Below, piece by piece: positions 34,668 to 42,767 of a stretch of DNA of 64,000 nucleotides. Within the stretch, counting starts at the first letter, position 1, and every line of letters starts with the position of its first letter. The translations under genes and the position numbers were made by a program. The notes under the pieces were generated by a model. That model did not search any database. It was given only the letters and a program-made list of their open reading frames with translations, and was not told where the DNA came from. Origin of the DNA: Bog-257 sp963834135 (GTDB taxonomy: Bacteria > Acidobacteriota > Terriglobia > Terriglobales > Acidobacteriaceae); contig CAWIAN010000007.1 in the NCBI GenBank assembly GCA_963834135.1, positions 1 through 64,000 of the forward strand. Direction: 5' to 3'.

Positions 34668-35612
34668 ATGCCTCAGTCTCGTCCCAACCCCGTCCCGGTC
34701 ACGCACCTCACAGCGGTGCTGCTTATCGCTTCCACAGCGGTGGTCTGGGGGTTCGGCTTTCCCATGACTCGCTTTGCGCTGAACGGCGGCATCTCCGTCG
34801 GCGCGCTGATGAGCCTGCGCTTCCTGATCGCGGGTATTGTCTTCGGCATCATCCTTCGCGCTCGCCGCATTTCGATTGTTCGGCGCGGCGTGCTCGACGG
34901 CGTCTGGTTGGGGCTGATTCTTGCCGTCATCTTCTGGTCGCAGACCGACGGCATGCGCTTCACCACAACGGCGAAGTCGGGTTTCATCACCGGGCTCTAC
35001 GTCCTGTTCACTCCACTGATTGCAGTGGCCGTCGGACAACGCATTAAGCTCACCACGGCCATTGGAACCGTAATCGCGACCTTCGGACTGTATTTTCTGG
35101 TGCATCTCCCCGGAGGATGGTGGGCCGGATGGAACCGCGGCGATCTCGAAACCCTGCTCTGCGCTTTCCTCTGCGCCATTCACCTGCTGCTGATGGGCAA
35201 GTTCGCGCGCCGCACCGACGCCTGGCTGCTGGCCAGCTCACAGGTCATCGTCGCCGGAATCATTTCGGTGATCGTGACCGCATTCCTGCCCACACCGTTT
35301 GGCTATCAGAACGTGCCGCAGATGTTGAGCAAGGTGAGCGTGATCGTCCCGATCATTTATCTTGCAGTCGGTTCCACGGTCTTCGCCTTCTGGGGACAGT
35401 CGCGAGCTCAAACACAACTCGGCCCGGCCGAGGCCGCAGTGCTCTTCTGCATCGAACCCGTTACCGCGGCGCTGCTCAGCGTCTTCTGGTTGAAGGAGCC
35501 AATGTCGGCACAGCAGGCCTTCGGCGGCATGCTGATCGTGGTGGCCATGATCGTCTCTGAAGCTCTGCCCTACATGTTCCGCGCCATTACCATACCGGAC
35601 ACCAGACCCTAG
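34668..35612 (+). CDS. EamA-family (DMT superfamily) transporter
   Basis: The 314-residue protein has ten predicted membrane segments in two EamA repeats (about 15-145 and 160-305). Typical sequences are VVWGFGFPMTRFALNGGISV in the first repeat and GPAEAAVLFCIEPVTAALLS with WLKEPMSAQQAFGGMLIV in the second. The family exports metabolites such as amino acids or nucleotides; the substrate cannot be inferred. A family A hairpin begins 35 bp after the stop. Confidence 0.85.
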   Translation: MPQSRPNPVPVTHLTAVLLIASTAVVWGFGFPMTRFALNGGISVGALMSLRFLIAGIVFGIILRARRISIVRRGVLDGVWLGLILAVIFWSQTDGMRFTTTAKSGFITGLYVLFTPLIAVAVGQRIKLTTAIGTVIATFGLYFLVHLPGGWWAGWNRGDLETLLCAFLCAIHLLLMGKFARRTDAWLLASSQVIVAGIISVIVTAFLPTPFGYQNVPQMLSKVSVIVPIIYLAVGSTVFAFWGQSRAQTQLGPAEAAVLFCIEPVTAALLSVFWLKEPMSAQQAFGGMLIVVAMIVSEALPYMFRAITIPDTRP

Positions 35613-35646
35613 AAACCACGATCACTGCACCGGACCCGAGCCCCCG

Positions 35647-35692
35647 AGGGTGCCCCGTTCTACGCCATCTTTCGGCGTAGGGCGGGTCTTTT
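35647..35692 (+). repeat. Family A hairpin with terminator-like tail
   Basis: GGGTGCCCCG, CTACGCC, ATCTTTC, GGCGTAG, GGCGGGTCTTTT. The right flank with TTTT and the position after the EamA gene fit a terminator. It shares the flank GTTCT...AGGGCGGGTC with the copy at 62810-62850, but the stem bases differ while pairing is kept. Confidence 0.75.
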
Positions 35693-35767
35693 GAATTTCC
35701 CCAGTTACTACGCGTATTCGCCTTTTCTTCGCTTACGAAGACATCGTTTATTGTGCGAAGATGAATT

Positions 35768-35808
35768 ATCGCGATAATCACATGTAATTTACCTGTGATT
35801 ACTGCGAT
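35768..35808. promoter_or_regulatory. Operator-like dyad upstream of the antitoxin gene
   Basis: ATCGC-ga-TAATCACA, eleven bases, TGTGATTA-ct-GCGAT: 13 symmetrical base pairs over 41 bp in an AT-rich island, 58 bp before the antitoxin start. Antitoxins of this type commonly repress their own promoter by binding such dyads; that role is inferred. No clear -35/-10 pair could be fixed. Confidence 0.6.
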
Positions 35809-35866
35809 CTTGGCGAGGTGATTTCTGCATCCTATCCCGCGTAAACGCGCTGTGCGAGGAGTCGTG

Positions 35867-36262
35867 GTGGCAGCAACCAGCAAAGCACTTCCGCGTCCCG
35901 GATTGCTGGCGCATCGGGAGTCGCTCAACCTGAAATTTGCCGACCTGGTGTCGCAGCTGGCGGACGCCATCGGCCGTAAGCTCATCGCCTATGTTGCCGG
36001 CGTGAAGGATGTTCGTGCCGTGAACCGCTGGATCGGCGGAGCCCAGCCGTACGGTGATGTCGAGTCGCGCCTGCGATTGACCTTCCAGGTCGTCCGCACA
36101 CTGCTCGATCATGACTCGCCGCAGGTGATCCAGGCCTGGCTGATGGGCGTGAACCCGGAGCTCGGCGATCGAGTTCCTCTCCGGCTGCTGCGCGAGGGCG
36201 ACCTCGCCGTGGTCGCGCCCGAAGTATTGGCGGCAGCGCGCGCCTTCATTGCCGGGGGCTAG
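35867..36262 (+). CDS. DUF2384/Xre-MbcA-ParS-type antitoxin
   Basis: The 131-residue protein (from GTG 35867, preceded by GAGGAG) has an N-terminal helical DNA-binding part (FADLVSQLADAIGRKLIAYV, then VRAVNRWIGG) and the C-terminal DUF2384 pattern VIQAWLMGVNPELGDRVPLR followed by a DLAVVAPEVLAAARAF helix. This is the antitoxin partner of RES-domain toxins (MbcA/Xre group): it neutralises the toxin and autorepresses. The RES gene starts 2 bp after its stop. GTG 35852 is a possible longer start. Confidence 0.8.
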   Translation: MAATSKALPRPGLLAHRESLNLKFADLVSQLADAIGRKLIAYVAGVKDVRAVNRWIGGAQPYGDVESRLRLTFQVVRTLLDHDSPQVIQAWLMGVNPELGDRVPLRLLREGDLAVVAPEVLAAARAFIAGG

Positions 36263-36264
36263 TC

Positions 36265-36919
36265 TTGCCGCTGGAGATCAGGACACCCGCACAATCGATT
36301 CATCGCGTGGCGCGCTATCCCGACGCGTGGCAGCTGCCTGACTGGTCGCGCGCCAAGGATGGCACCTTCGGCAATCGCTTCGACGATCCCGAGAGCGAGT
36401 ACCGCGTGCTGTACGCGTCGAGCCACGAGGTCTCGTGCTTTGTGGAGACGCTGGCGCGCTTTCGGCCCGACCTCACGCTGATGGAAGAGCTGAAGGAAAT
36501 TGAGGGCGAGGACGACTTCCTGCCCGATTGGCGAAGTCCCGCTGATCTGGTGCGAGAAGCGCGTGATCGGCACCGCAGCCGCGGATGGCAACTATGCCGA
36601 CATCTACGCTGCCGAGTGGATCGCGTTGCTGCGGCGCAAGCTTGTCTCCGACTGCCTGCGGCTGGGTATACAAGACCTGGAAGCTGCTGCGCTGCAGAGT
36701 TCTTCGCCGCGCACGCTGACGCAGCTGGTCTCACGCGTTGTGTACGACATGGGGCTTGCCGGCGTTTACTACCGCTCTCACTATGGCCATAATCTGGAGA
36801 ACTGGGCTCTTTTCGAACCCTGCCGCATTCACCGCATGAAGAGCCGGCCAATCACGCCGGAAGATGAGGCGCTGGCGGAGGCTATGCGAATTTTGGGGTT
36901 GAAGTTTGCGGCGAAGTAG
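36265..36919 (+). pseudogene. RES-domain toxin, frameshifted
   Basis: RES toxins (MbcT/ParT group) modify NAD+ or ADP-ribosylate targets. From TTG 36265 the frame reads IHRVARYPDAWQLPDWSRAK, GTFGNRFDDP (conserved Arg) and HEVSCFVETLARFRPDL (conserved Glu), then loses sense after GEDDFLP near 36525. The next frame continues GEVPLIWCEKRVIGTAAADG, YADIYAAEWIALLRRKL and AGVYYRSHYGHNLENWALFE (the Ser) to a stop at 36919. Removing one base near 36525-36533 gives a normal toxin of about 217 residues. As it stands the toxin would be truncated before its last conserved region. Confidence 0.75.
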
Positions 36920-37016
36920 TCTCCGATCACCAGAATTTGTACTCTGCGCATGCGACCGCCGACGGCGTCTCTCGCTGTGCGACAATCGAGTTCATACTGA
37001 TCGCAAGGAGGACTTT

Positions 37017-37394
37017 ATGCGCGAAGTGATCGCAACCAACGACGCCCCCAAGGCGATCGGGCCGTACTCGCAGGCTATCAAGGCCAACGGCTTCGTTTTC
37101 ATCTCCGGGCAAATTCCTCTCGATCCGGCAACCCAGGAGCTGGTCACCGGCGACGTGGCCACCCAAACCGAGCGCGTCCTGCAAAACCTATCGGGGATTC
37201 TGAAGGCCGCCGGCAGCTCGCTGCAGCAAGTGGTGAAGACCAGCGTTTTTCTGAAGAGCATGTCGGATTTCGCCAACATGAACGAAGTCTACAGCCGTCA
37301 CTTTACCCAGGCTCCGCCCGCGCGCTCGACGGTGGAAGTAGCTCGCCTGCCTAAGGACGTGCTGGTCGAAATCGACGTGATTGCCCTGGTCTGA
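37017..37394 (+). CDS. ridA: RidA-family reactive enamine/imine deaminase
   Basis: RidA hydrolyses reactive 2-aminoacrylate-type enamines released by PLP enzymes such as threonine dehydratase. The family signatures are clear: APKAIGPYSQAIKANGFVFI near the N terminus, SGQIPLDPATQELVTGDVAT, and the C-terminal RSTVEVARLPKDVLVEIDVI that carries the catalytic Arg. Length 125 is standard for one subunit of the trimer. ATG 37017 has a textbook AAGGAG. It lies upstream of threonine-degradation genes, a fitting neighbourhood. Confidence 0.9.
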   Translation: MREVIATNDAPKAIGPYSQAIKANGFVFISGQIPLDPATQELVTGDVATQTERVLQNLSGILKAAGSSLQQVVKTSVFLKSMSDFANMNEVYSRHFTQAPPARSTVEVARLPKDVLVEIDVIALV

Positions 37395-37486
37395 GGCACA
37401 GCCTCGTGGCGAAGCCGCATGCTAGACTTGAGTGTTTGCCCACTGTTCCTGATTCCCACCGGGCAGCGTGCGCCCCGAAGAAACGC

Positions 37487-37530
37487 CGGGTGCCCCATTT
37501 CAGCCTGATTTTGGCTGAAGTGGGCGAAAG
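37487..37530 (+). repeat. Family A hairpin between ridA and tdh
   Basis: CGGGTGCCCC, CATTTCAGCC, TGATTTT, GGCTGAAGTG: a perfect 10-bp stem. It lies 19 bp before the tdh ATG, so it could affect tdh translation as well as ridA termination. Confidence 0.75.
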
Positions 37531-37548
37531 CGAACAAAGAGCTGATCC

Positions 37549-38601
37549 ATGTCAAATACCATGCTTGCCGTTGTTAAGCCTACGCCCGCGCCGGGCACGG
37601 AGATTCGCGAAGTTCCTATACCTCAGTTCGGACCGTCCGATGTGCTGGTCAAGGTCAAGATGGCCTCCATCTGCGGCACCGACCTCCACATCTATGAATG
37701 GGACCAGTGGGCGCAGCGCCGCATCCATCCCCCGCTCATTCCGGGGCACGAGTTCTGCGGCATCGTCGAATCCGTCGGCAAGGACGTCACCAGCGTAAAG
37801 GAAGGCGACTTCGTCTCCGCCGAGATGCACGTAGCTTGCGGCAAGTGTTTGCAGTGCCGCACCGGCGAAGCGCATATCTGTCAGAACGTGAAGATCATCG
37901 GCGTCGATGCCAACGGCGCCTTCGCCGATTACGTCGTCATCCCCGAGTCGAACATTTGGAAACTGGACTCCTCCATTCCCGAGGAGTATGCCAGCATTCT
38001 CGATCCGCTGGGTAACGCCGTGCATACCGTTCTGGCCGGCGACATCGCCGCCAAGAGCGTTGCCATCACGGGCTGCGGTCCAATCGGCCTGTTCTCCATC
38101 GCGGTCGCTCGCGCCTGCGGGGCCACGCAGATCTTCGCGCTCGAAGTGAACGAGCATCGCCGCAAGATCGCCAAGCAGATGAACCCGGACTTCGTCCTCG
38201 ATCCGACGAAGGACAACGTCTACGAAACCGTGATGGACAATACCGGCGGTACAGGCGTCGATGTGGTGCTGGAGATGGCCGGCCGTACGGAAGCCATCCG
38301 GCTGGGCTTCAAAATTCTTCGCCTCGGCGGCCGCATGTCGCTGCTGGGAATTCCGTCAAAGCTGGTTGAGCTGAATCTGGCGGAAGAAGTCATCTTCAAG
38401 GGCGCGACGGTGCAGGGTATCAACGGACGCCGCATGTATCAGACGTGGTATCAGATGACCGCGCTGCTCAAGGCCGGGAAGCTCGATTTGCATCCGGTGA
38501 TTACGGATCGCATCGCCATGAAAGATTTCGCCAGCGGCATGGAGCGACTCAAGACCGGCGAAGCCAGCAAGATCCTGGTGTATCCCAACGGCAGCCGATA
38601 G
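37549..38601 (+). CDS. tdh: L-threonine 3-dehydrogenase
   Basis: The zinc-dependent medium-chain dehydrogenase oxidises L-threonine to 2-amino-3-oxobutyrate with NAD+. The catalytic zinc ligands are Cys in MASICGTDLHIYEWDQW and His-Glu in PGHEFCG; the structural zinc is held by CGKCLQCRTGEAHIC. The Tdh-specific THNCG-like pattern DLHIYEWDQWAQ and the Rossmann motif TGCGPIGLFSIAVARACGA agree with the family. Length 350 is close to E. coli Tdh (341). The product is the substrate of Kbl encoded downstream. Confidence 0.9.
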   Translation: MSNTMLAVVKPTPAPGTEIREVPIPQFGPSDVLVKVKMASICGTDLHIYEWDQWAQRRIHPPLIPGHEFCGIVESVGKDVTSVKEGDFVSAEMHVACGKCLQCRTGEAHICQNVKIIGVDANGAFADYVVIPESNIWKLDSSIPEEYASILDPLGNAVHTVLAGDIAAKSVAITGCGPIGLFSIAVARACGATQIFALEVNEHRRKIAKQMNPDFVLDPTKDNVYETVMDNTGGTGVDVVLEMAGRTEAIRLGFKILRLGGRMSLLGIPSKLVELNLAEEVIFKGATVQGINGRRMYQTWYQMTALLKAGKLDLHPVITDRIAMKDFASGMERLKTGEASKILVYPNGSR

Positions 38602-38632
38602 CGAGGTTCATCAAACCTCAAAGCGTCGAGGT

Positions 38633-38713
38633 GTCATCCTGAGCGGAGCGTCCGCGCTTTTGCTTTTCCGCCGCCCTAAGCGGCGGGCGGACGCGCAGTC
38701 GAAGGACCTCTAT
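38633..38713 (+). repeat. Half copy of family B repeat
   Basis: GTCATCCTGAGCGGAGCG through CAGTCGAAGGACCTCTA corresponds to the left half of the 21552-21706 element. It includes an inner GCCGCCCTAAGCGGCGG hairpin. The right half is missing. Confidence 0.7.
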
Positions 38714-38883
38714 AACCCTTTCCCGTCCTCACCTCTTCTGGGAGCTTTCTGCGCCTGACTGGTGCCTAAAGACCCATGCGCCTCCGACATTACGGATTAC
38801 AACATCTTTCTTCAACGTGCCCAAAACCCAGTGTTGCTCACACTCGCGATAAAATACTTGGTCGCATTGGAGACACTGATTTC

Positions 38884-40099
38884 ATGGCTACAGCTACCCG
38901 AACCGATCCACTTTCCTTTCTTACCGATCAGCTCAACGAACTCAAGCAGAAGGGCACCTACTTCAAGCTGCGCGTGCTCGATGACGAGCAGGCCGCGGTC
39001 TGCACCTTCGACGGCAAGAAGGTCATCAATCTCGCGTCGAATAACTATCTCGGCCTGACCACGCATCCTAAGCTGCGCGAAGCCGCACTGGAAGCAACGA
39101 AGAAATACGGAGTGGGTTCGGGCGCGGTGCGCACCATCGCCGGCACCATGAAGATCCACATGGAGCTGGAGGAGAAGATCGCGCGCTTCAAGAATGTCGA
39201 AGCCTGCGTGGTCTTCCAGTCGGACTTTACGGCCAATGCCGGCACGGTTTCCGGCGATCCTGGGCAAGGACGACTTCATTATCTCCGACGAGCTGAACCA
39301 CGCCAGCATCATCGACGGCGCACGGCTGTCGCGCGCCAAGATCAAGGTCTTCCGCCACAAGGACGCTGCCCACGCCGAAGAGCAGTTGGAATCAGTAAAG
39401 AATGAACCCGGCCACAAGCTGATCATCACCGACGGCGTCTTCTCCATGGACGGCGACATCGGCGCGCTGCCTGAGCTGACAGCGCTGGCCGAAAAATATG
39501 GCGCCATCATGATGGTCGACGACGCGCACTCCTCGGGCGTACTGGGCCGTAATGGACGCGGCACCATCGATCACTTCGGCCTGCACGGCCGCGTCGATAT
39601 CCAGGTCGGCACGCTGTCGAAAGCCATCGGCGCGCTTGGCGGCTACGTCTGTGGCACGCGCGATCTCATCGAGTTCCTCTACCATCGCGGCCGGCCGTTC
39701 CTGTTCTCGACGTCGCATCCGCCATCCGTCGCCGCAACCTGCATTGCTGCGTTCGACGTTCTGGAGCAGGAGCCCGAGCGCATGGAGCAGCTGTGGAAGA
39801 ACACGCGCTACTGGAAGCAGGAGCTGGGTGGGTTGGGCTTCAACATCGGCGGCGTTAACACGCCGGCCAGCGAAACGCCGATCACGCCAATCATCATCGG
39901 CGACGGCAAGCTGACCATGGACTTCTCGCGCGAGCTGTTCAAGGAAGGCGTAATGGGAACCGGCATCGCGTTCCCGACCGTTCCCGAAGGCAAGGCACGC
40001 ATCCGCACGATCGTTACGGCAACACACACAAAGGAAGAACTCGACCAGGCGCTCGACACGCTGAAGCGCGTCGGAAAACGCATGGGAATTCTGGCGTAA
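38884..40099 (+). pseudogene. kbl: Glycine C-acetyltransferase (2-amino-3-ketobutyrate CoA ligase), frameshifted
   Basis: Kbl cleaves 2-amino-3-oxobutyrate with CoA to glycine and acetyl-CoA, completing the Tdh pathway. Frame 1 from ATG 38884 gives the normal N terminus (VINLASNNYLGLTTHPKLRE, GSGAVRTIAGTMKIHMELEE, VVFQSDFTANAGTVS). At about 39255 the sense shifts by one base to AILGKDDFIISDELNHASII, then VDDAHSSGVLGRNGRGTIDH, the PLP-Lys motif GTLSKAIGALGGYV and the C terminus ending at 40099. Omitting one G in CCGGCG restores a 404-residue protein matching the family exactly. All catalytic motifs are intact, so an assembly insertion is as likely as true inactivation. Confidence 0.8.
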
Positions 40100-40111
40100 G
40101 CAGCCGGAGAA

Positions 40112-40155
40112 CTGGGCGCCCCATCCTACGCTGTCCTTTGGCGTAGGGTGGGAGA
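40112..40155 (+). repeat. Family A hairpin after kbl
   Basis: GGGCGCCCCA, CCTACGC, TGTCCTTT, GGCGTAGG: an 8-bp stem with the family's T-rich loop, 12 bp after the kbl stop. Confidence 0.75.
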
Positions 40156-40202
40156 ACGTTTCCAGCCAGCAAAATTGACGGGCGAGAAAGCTGCCTTCCA
40201 CG

Positions 40203-40709
40203 ATGTCGGCCTCAATCCATTCCGTGGCGAGTTGGAATCGGTGGGCGATTGCTCCTACGGCGCTGGCTTTGACTGCCGTTTCCGTCCCGTACCTTCTGAC
40301 GCATCACTTCGCTTACGTTGGATTCGCCTTGCAGCAAGCCTTCGCGCTCGTCTGCCATCAACATCCAGAGCGCTCTTTCTGGATCTTCGGCGCGCCTGTC
40401 GCCGTCTGCGCTCGCTGTCTGGGAATCTATCTGGGAGCCGCGATCGGCTTCCTCCTCCTGGCGTCGCGACGCACCGCTATCCAACTTCTTGGCGCGGCCG
40501 CTGCGCTCAACCTGCTAGACGTGCTGACGGAGTTCGCCGGTCTTCATGGCAACTGGATCGATGTCCGCTTCGTGCTCGGTCTGGCGTTGGGTATCGCCGG
40601 CGGGCTGCTGGTGAACTCGTCATGGCGCCTGGAATCTCAAATAGCGTTACCTGACAAGTTGACTAACTACCCCTATCAGGTCATTGCCGCGGCCCGCCAC
40701 GAACGCTAA
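40203..40709 (+). CDS. DUF2085 membrane protein
   Basis: The 168-residue protein has about four membrane segments and the DUF2085 signature: FALVCHQHPERSF followed by VAVCARCLGIYLGAAIGFLL. The conserved Cys and His residues suggest metal or redox binding, but the function of the family is unknown. The next gene starts 9 bp after its stop and is likely cotranscribed. Confidence 0.8.
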   Translation: MSASIHSVASWNRWAIAPTALALTAVSVPYLLTHHFAYVGFALQQAFALVCHQHPERSFWIFGAPVAVCARCLGIYLGAAIGFLLLASRRTAIQLLGAAAALNLLDVLTEFAGLHGNWIDVRFVLGLALGIAGGLLVNSSWRLESQIALPDKLTNYPYQVIAAARHER

Positions 40710-40718
40710 TATCTTCAC

Positions 40719-41807
40719 GTGCTGAAGCGATTCCTAATGGTGGGCGGCATAGCCCTGGCCGCAATCGTACTGGTCTTCGGTCTCTCTTTCGTCTATCGCA
40801 CCTCATCTCTTTTAGCGTCCATCATCAGGCCTCCGGTCCCTGCCGAGCTTCAGGCTGCGGGGGTGGTCACGGGCAAAACACTTTTCTCCAAAGCTCCCTA
40901 TTACCACGATGACAGTTTGGGAGTGATCACCGACATCGAGCAGGGCGATGATGGCCAGATCATACTGATCGGCCGACGCGGCGCCGTTTATCTTGACTCG
41001 GATTCACGTCCCGCCAACCTCGCACATTATTCGCTTTGTATGTCGGACGTCGTACTGGCGCGGTTATCGAACGGCGCGTTTCTCTGCCGTGGGTCGTGGT
41101 CTCAGGAAGCCACTCTGTTCGATCGGGTAGGCCACAAAGTGTGGAGCTACAACGCGCGGAGTCCGGGAATTGATGACACAGTCGCAGGCCAGATAGGCGG
41201 CGCCGAGGTCGTTGCCGTCGGGTTAAACGGCGGCGGTGGCGTGGTGCTCCTGAATTCCGACGGCAAACAACTATGGCAACAACCTGATGGAAATGTCTGG
41301 CACGTTGAAATCGCTACCCCGGATGGCACGGTAAACAGCGTCGTGCTTCACAGTAATGCTAAGGGGCAGCTTACGCTGCGAGACGCCAGTGGAAACGTCC
41401 TGGCACATTACAAGCCGGAAACTTATGTGTCTCACTTTTCTCTGACCGCGTGGGACAACCGTACCAGCCGCAACAATCTCATCACTGCCTCCAAGGAATT
41501 TTTGTACGTGCTGGCGATGAACGGAACAACGCTGGCTAAGCTATCTGCTCCCGGCACAGCTGCGGTCGACCAAGTTAAGGGAACGCCTGTCCACTTCTCC
41601 GACAAAGCTGTCACCTACGCCGCACTGGTCCCGAAACGCAGATGGAAGCGTTCGGTTCTCTACTTGTACGGTCAGCAAAATCAATTGATCTATCAGGAAG
41701 TTCTCGATCACGAGTGCGGCTCCTTATTCGCCCGGCCCAACAAAAACGGCGTCGAAGACCTCCTGCTTGGGTGCGACGACGCGGTCTGGAAGTACGCCCC
41801 AAACTGA
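40719..41807 (+). CDS. Membrane-anchored beta-propeller-like hypothetical protein
   Basis: From GTG 40719 the product (362 residues) begins with one hydrophobic segment (about 5-25, LMVGGIALAAIVLVFGLSFV), then an extracytoplasmic domain with repeated strands such as DDGQIILIGRRGAVYLDSDS, GGGGVVLLNSDGKQLWQQPD and SKEFLYVLAMNGTTLAKLSA, resembling PQQ/WD-like propeller blades. No ligand residues can be named. ATG 40737 is an alternative start that would keep the hydrophobic segment. It follows the DUF2085 gene closely. Confidence 0.6.
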   Translation: MLKRFLMVGGIALAAIVLVFGLSFVYRTSSLLASIIRPPVPAELQAAGVVTGKTLFSKAPYYHDDSLGVITDIEQGDDGQIILIGRRGAVYLDSDSRPANLAHYSLCMSDVVLARLSNGAFLCRGSWSQEATLFDRVGHKVWSYNARSPGIDDTVAGQIGGAEVVAVGLNGGGGVVLLNSDGKQLWQQPDGNVWHVEIATPDGTVNSVVLHSNAKGQLTLRDASGNVLAHYKPETYVSHFSLTAWDNRTSRNNLITASKEFLYVLAMNGTTLAKLSAPGTAAVDQVKGTPVHFSDKAVTYAALVPKRRWKRSVLYLYGQQNQLIYQEVLDHECGSLFARPNKNGVEDLLLGCDDAVWKYAPN

Positions 41808-41886
41808 TCAAGTGGTTAGGTCGCAATCCTGGAGGCTGCACCGCGCGATCTTCCGCACCGCTTAGTGTGACTCTAGTCCGAGAAAG

Positions 41887-42252
41887 CTACCGGCTCGACA
41901 GCACGAACTGATTGCCATCCACGTCTTTGAAGATGGCCATCGTTCCCCAAACTTCCTTCTTCGGATCGACCGTGAACTCCACTCCCTTGGCTTTCAGCTG
42001 GCTTGAGGTGGCGAAGACGTCATCGCACCAGAACGTCATCGGCTGAAAGCTTCCGATCCGGTCCTCATGTCCGTCAGGAGTGAACAGAACAAAGCGCGTG
42101 TCGGCGCCGGGAATCTGCAGCTCAATCCAACGCTGTGCCTCGTTGAACGGTTGATCGGTTGCGACTTTGAACCCGAGCTTCTCGGTATAGAACTTCAGCG
42201 AGGCGTCCTGATTGCGAACTGGAATACTGGCGAGCTTGATACCGCGAATCAT
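41887..42252 (-). CDS. VOC-family (glyoxalase/bleomycin-resistance-like) protein
   Basis: The 121-residue protein has the paired beta-alpha-beta-beta-beta layout of the vicinal oxygen chelate fold: KLASIPVRNQDASLKFYTEK at the start, RWIELQIPGADTRFVLFTPD in the middle and GTMAIFKDVDGNQFVLSSR at the end, where the final Glu/Gln metal ligand is replaced by Gln-Phe-Val. The reaction cannot be assigned. Start 42252 is supported by AAAAGGAG upstream. The long upstream extension is a shadow of the divergent HTH gene. Confidence 0.85.
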   Translation of the reverse strand: MIRGIKLASIPVRNQDASLKFYTEKLGFKVATDQPFNEAQRWIELQIPGADTRFVLFTPDGHEDRIGSFQPMTFWCDDVFATSSQLKAKGVEFTVDPKKEVWGTMAIFKDVDGNQFVLSSR

Positions 42253-42342
42253 CGGCAAATCTCCTTTTCGCAGCCGAGAATACCCCGCTCGCCAAACAGC
42301 CGCAATCGGCCACGCGATGCTATAGTATCCATCGGTATAGCG

Positions 42343-42639
42343 ATGCCGAAACTTGACGATTACGTTATCGATGTCCTGATGCGCGACCTGGTCGGCCATG
42401 ACCACCGTCCCGCCGCCTTCCTGGTGTATTTGTGGATGTTCGCCGAGCATCAGCGCAGAAAGGCCGCCGTGCGTATCAGTTATCAGGAGTTGGCCGAAGC
42501 CATTGGGATTTCGCGAAGCTCGGTGCAGGCCGCGATCAGTTGGCTGACACGCCGACAACTGCTGACAGCCAAGAAAGAAAACGCTACGGCTGTCCCCGCT
42601 TACACCGTGCTGCATCCCTGGAGAAGGGGTACGCGGTAG
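42343..42639 (+). CDS. Small helix-turn-helix protein (MarR/GntR-like wing-helix)
   Basis: The 98-residue protein contains an HTH segment VRISYQELAEAIGISRSSVQ followed by the recognition-helix and wing pattern AAISWLTRRQLLTAKKENAT, as in winged-helix regulators such as the DnaD/GntR-like group. The N-terminal part (LDDYVIDVLMRDLVGHDHRP) may serve dimerisation. It is divergent from the VOC gene with about 90 bp between starts and could regulate it, which is inferred. No clear ribosome site is present before the ATG. Confidence 0.7.
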   Translation: MPKLDDYVIDVLMRDLVGHDHRPAAFLVYLWMFAEHQRRKAAVRISYQELAEAIGISRSSVQAAISWLTRRQLLTAKKENATAVPAYTVLHPWRRGTR

Positions 42640-42700
42640 AAATTAATGCGAGCAAAACGCGCAAACGGAAGGCGCGGTTCCGCCGTGCACAAAAGTTAAA

Positions 42701-42740
42701 GTCGCGAGCCGGCCGCTATCGTGCCGGGCCGGCCCGCGAC
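42701..42740. terminator. Strong GC hairpin between convergent genes
   Basis: GTCGCG-a-GCCGGCC, 12-base loop, GGCCGGC-c-CGCGAC: 13 pairs with one mismatch. It lies between the HTH stop (42639) and the oxidoreductase stop (42768). There is no T run, so Rho-independent termination is uncertain; it may be an mRNA-end hairpin. Confidence 0.55.
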
Positions 42741-42767
42741 GGGGGAGATCAAGCCAGCTGCGCCCTC

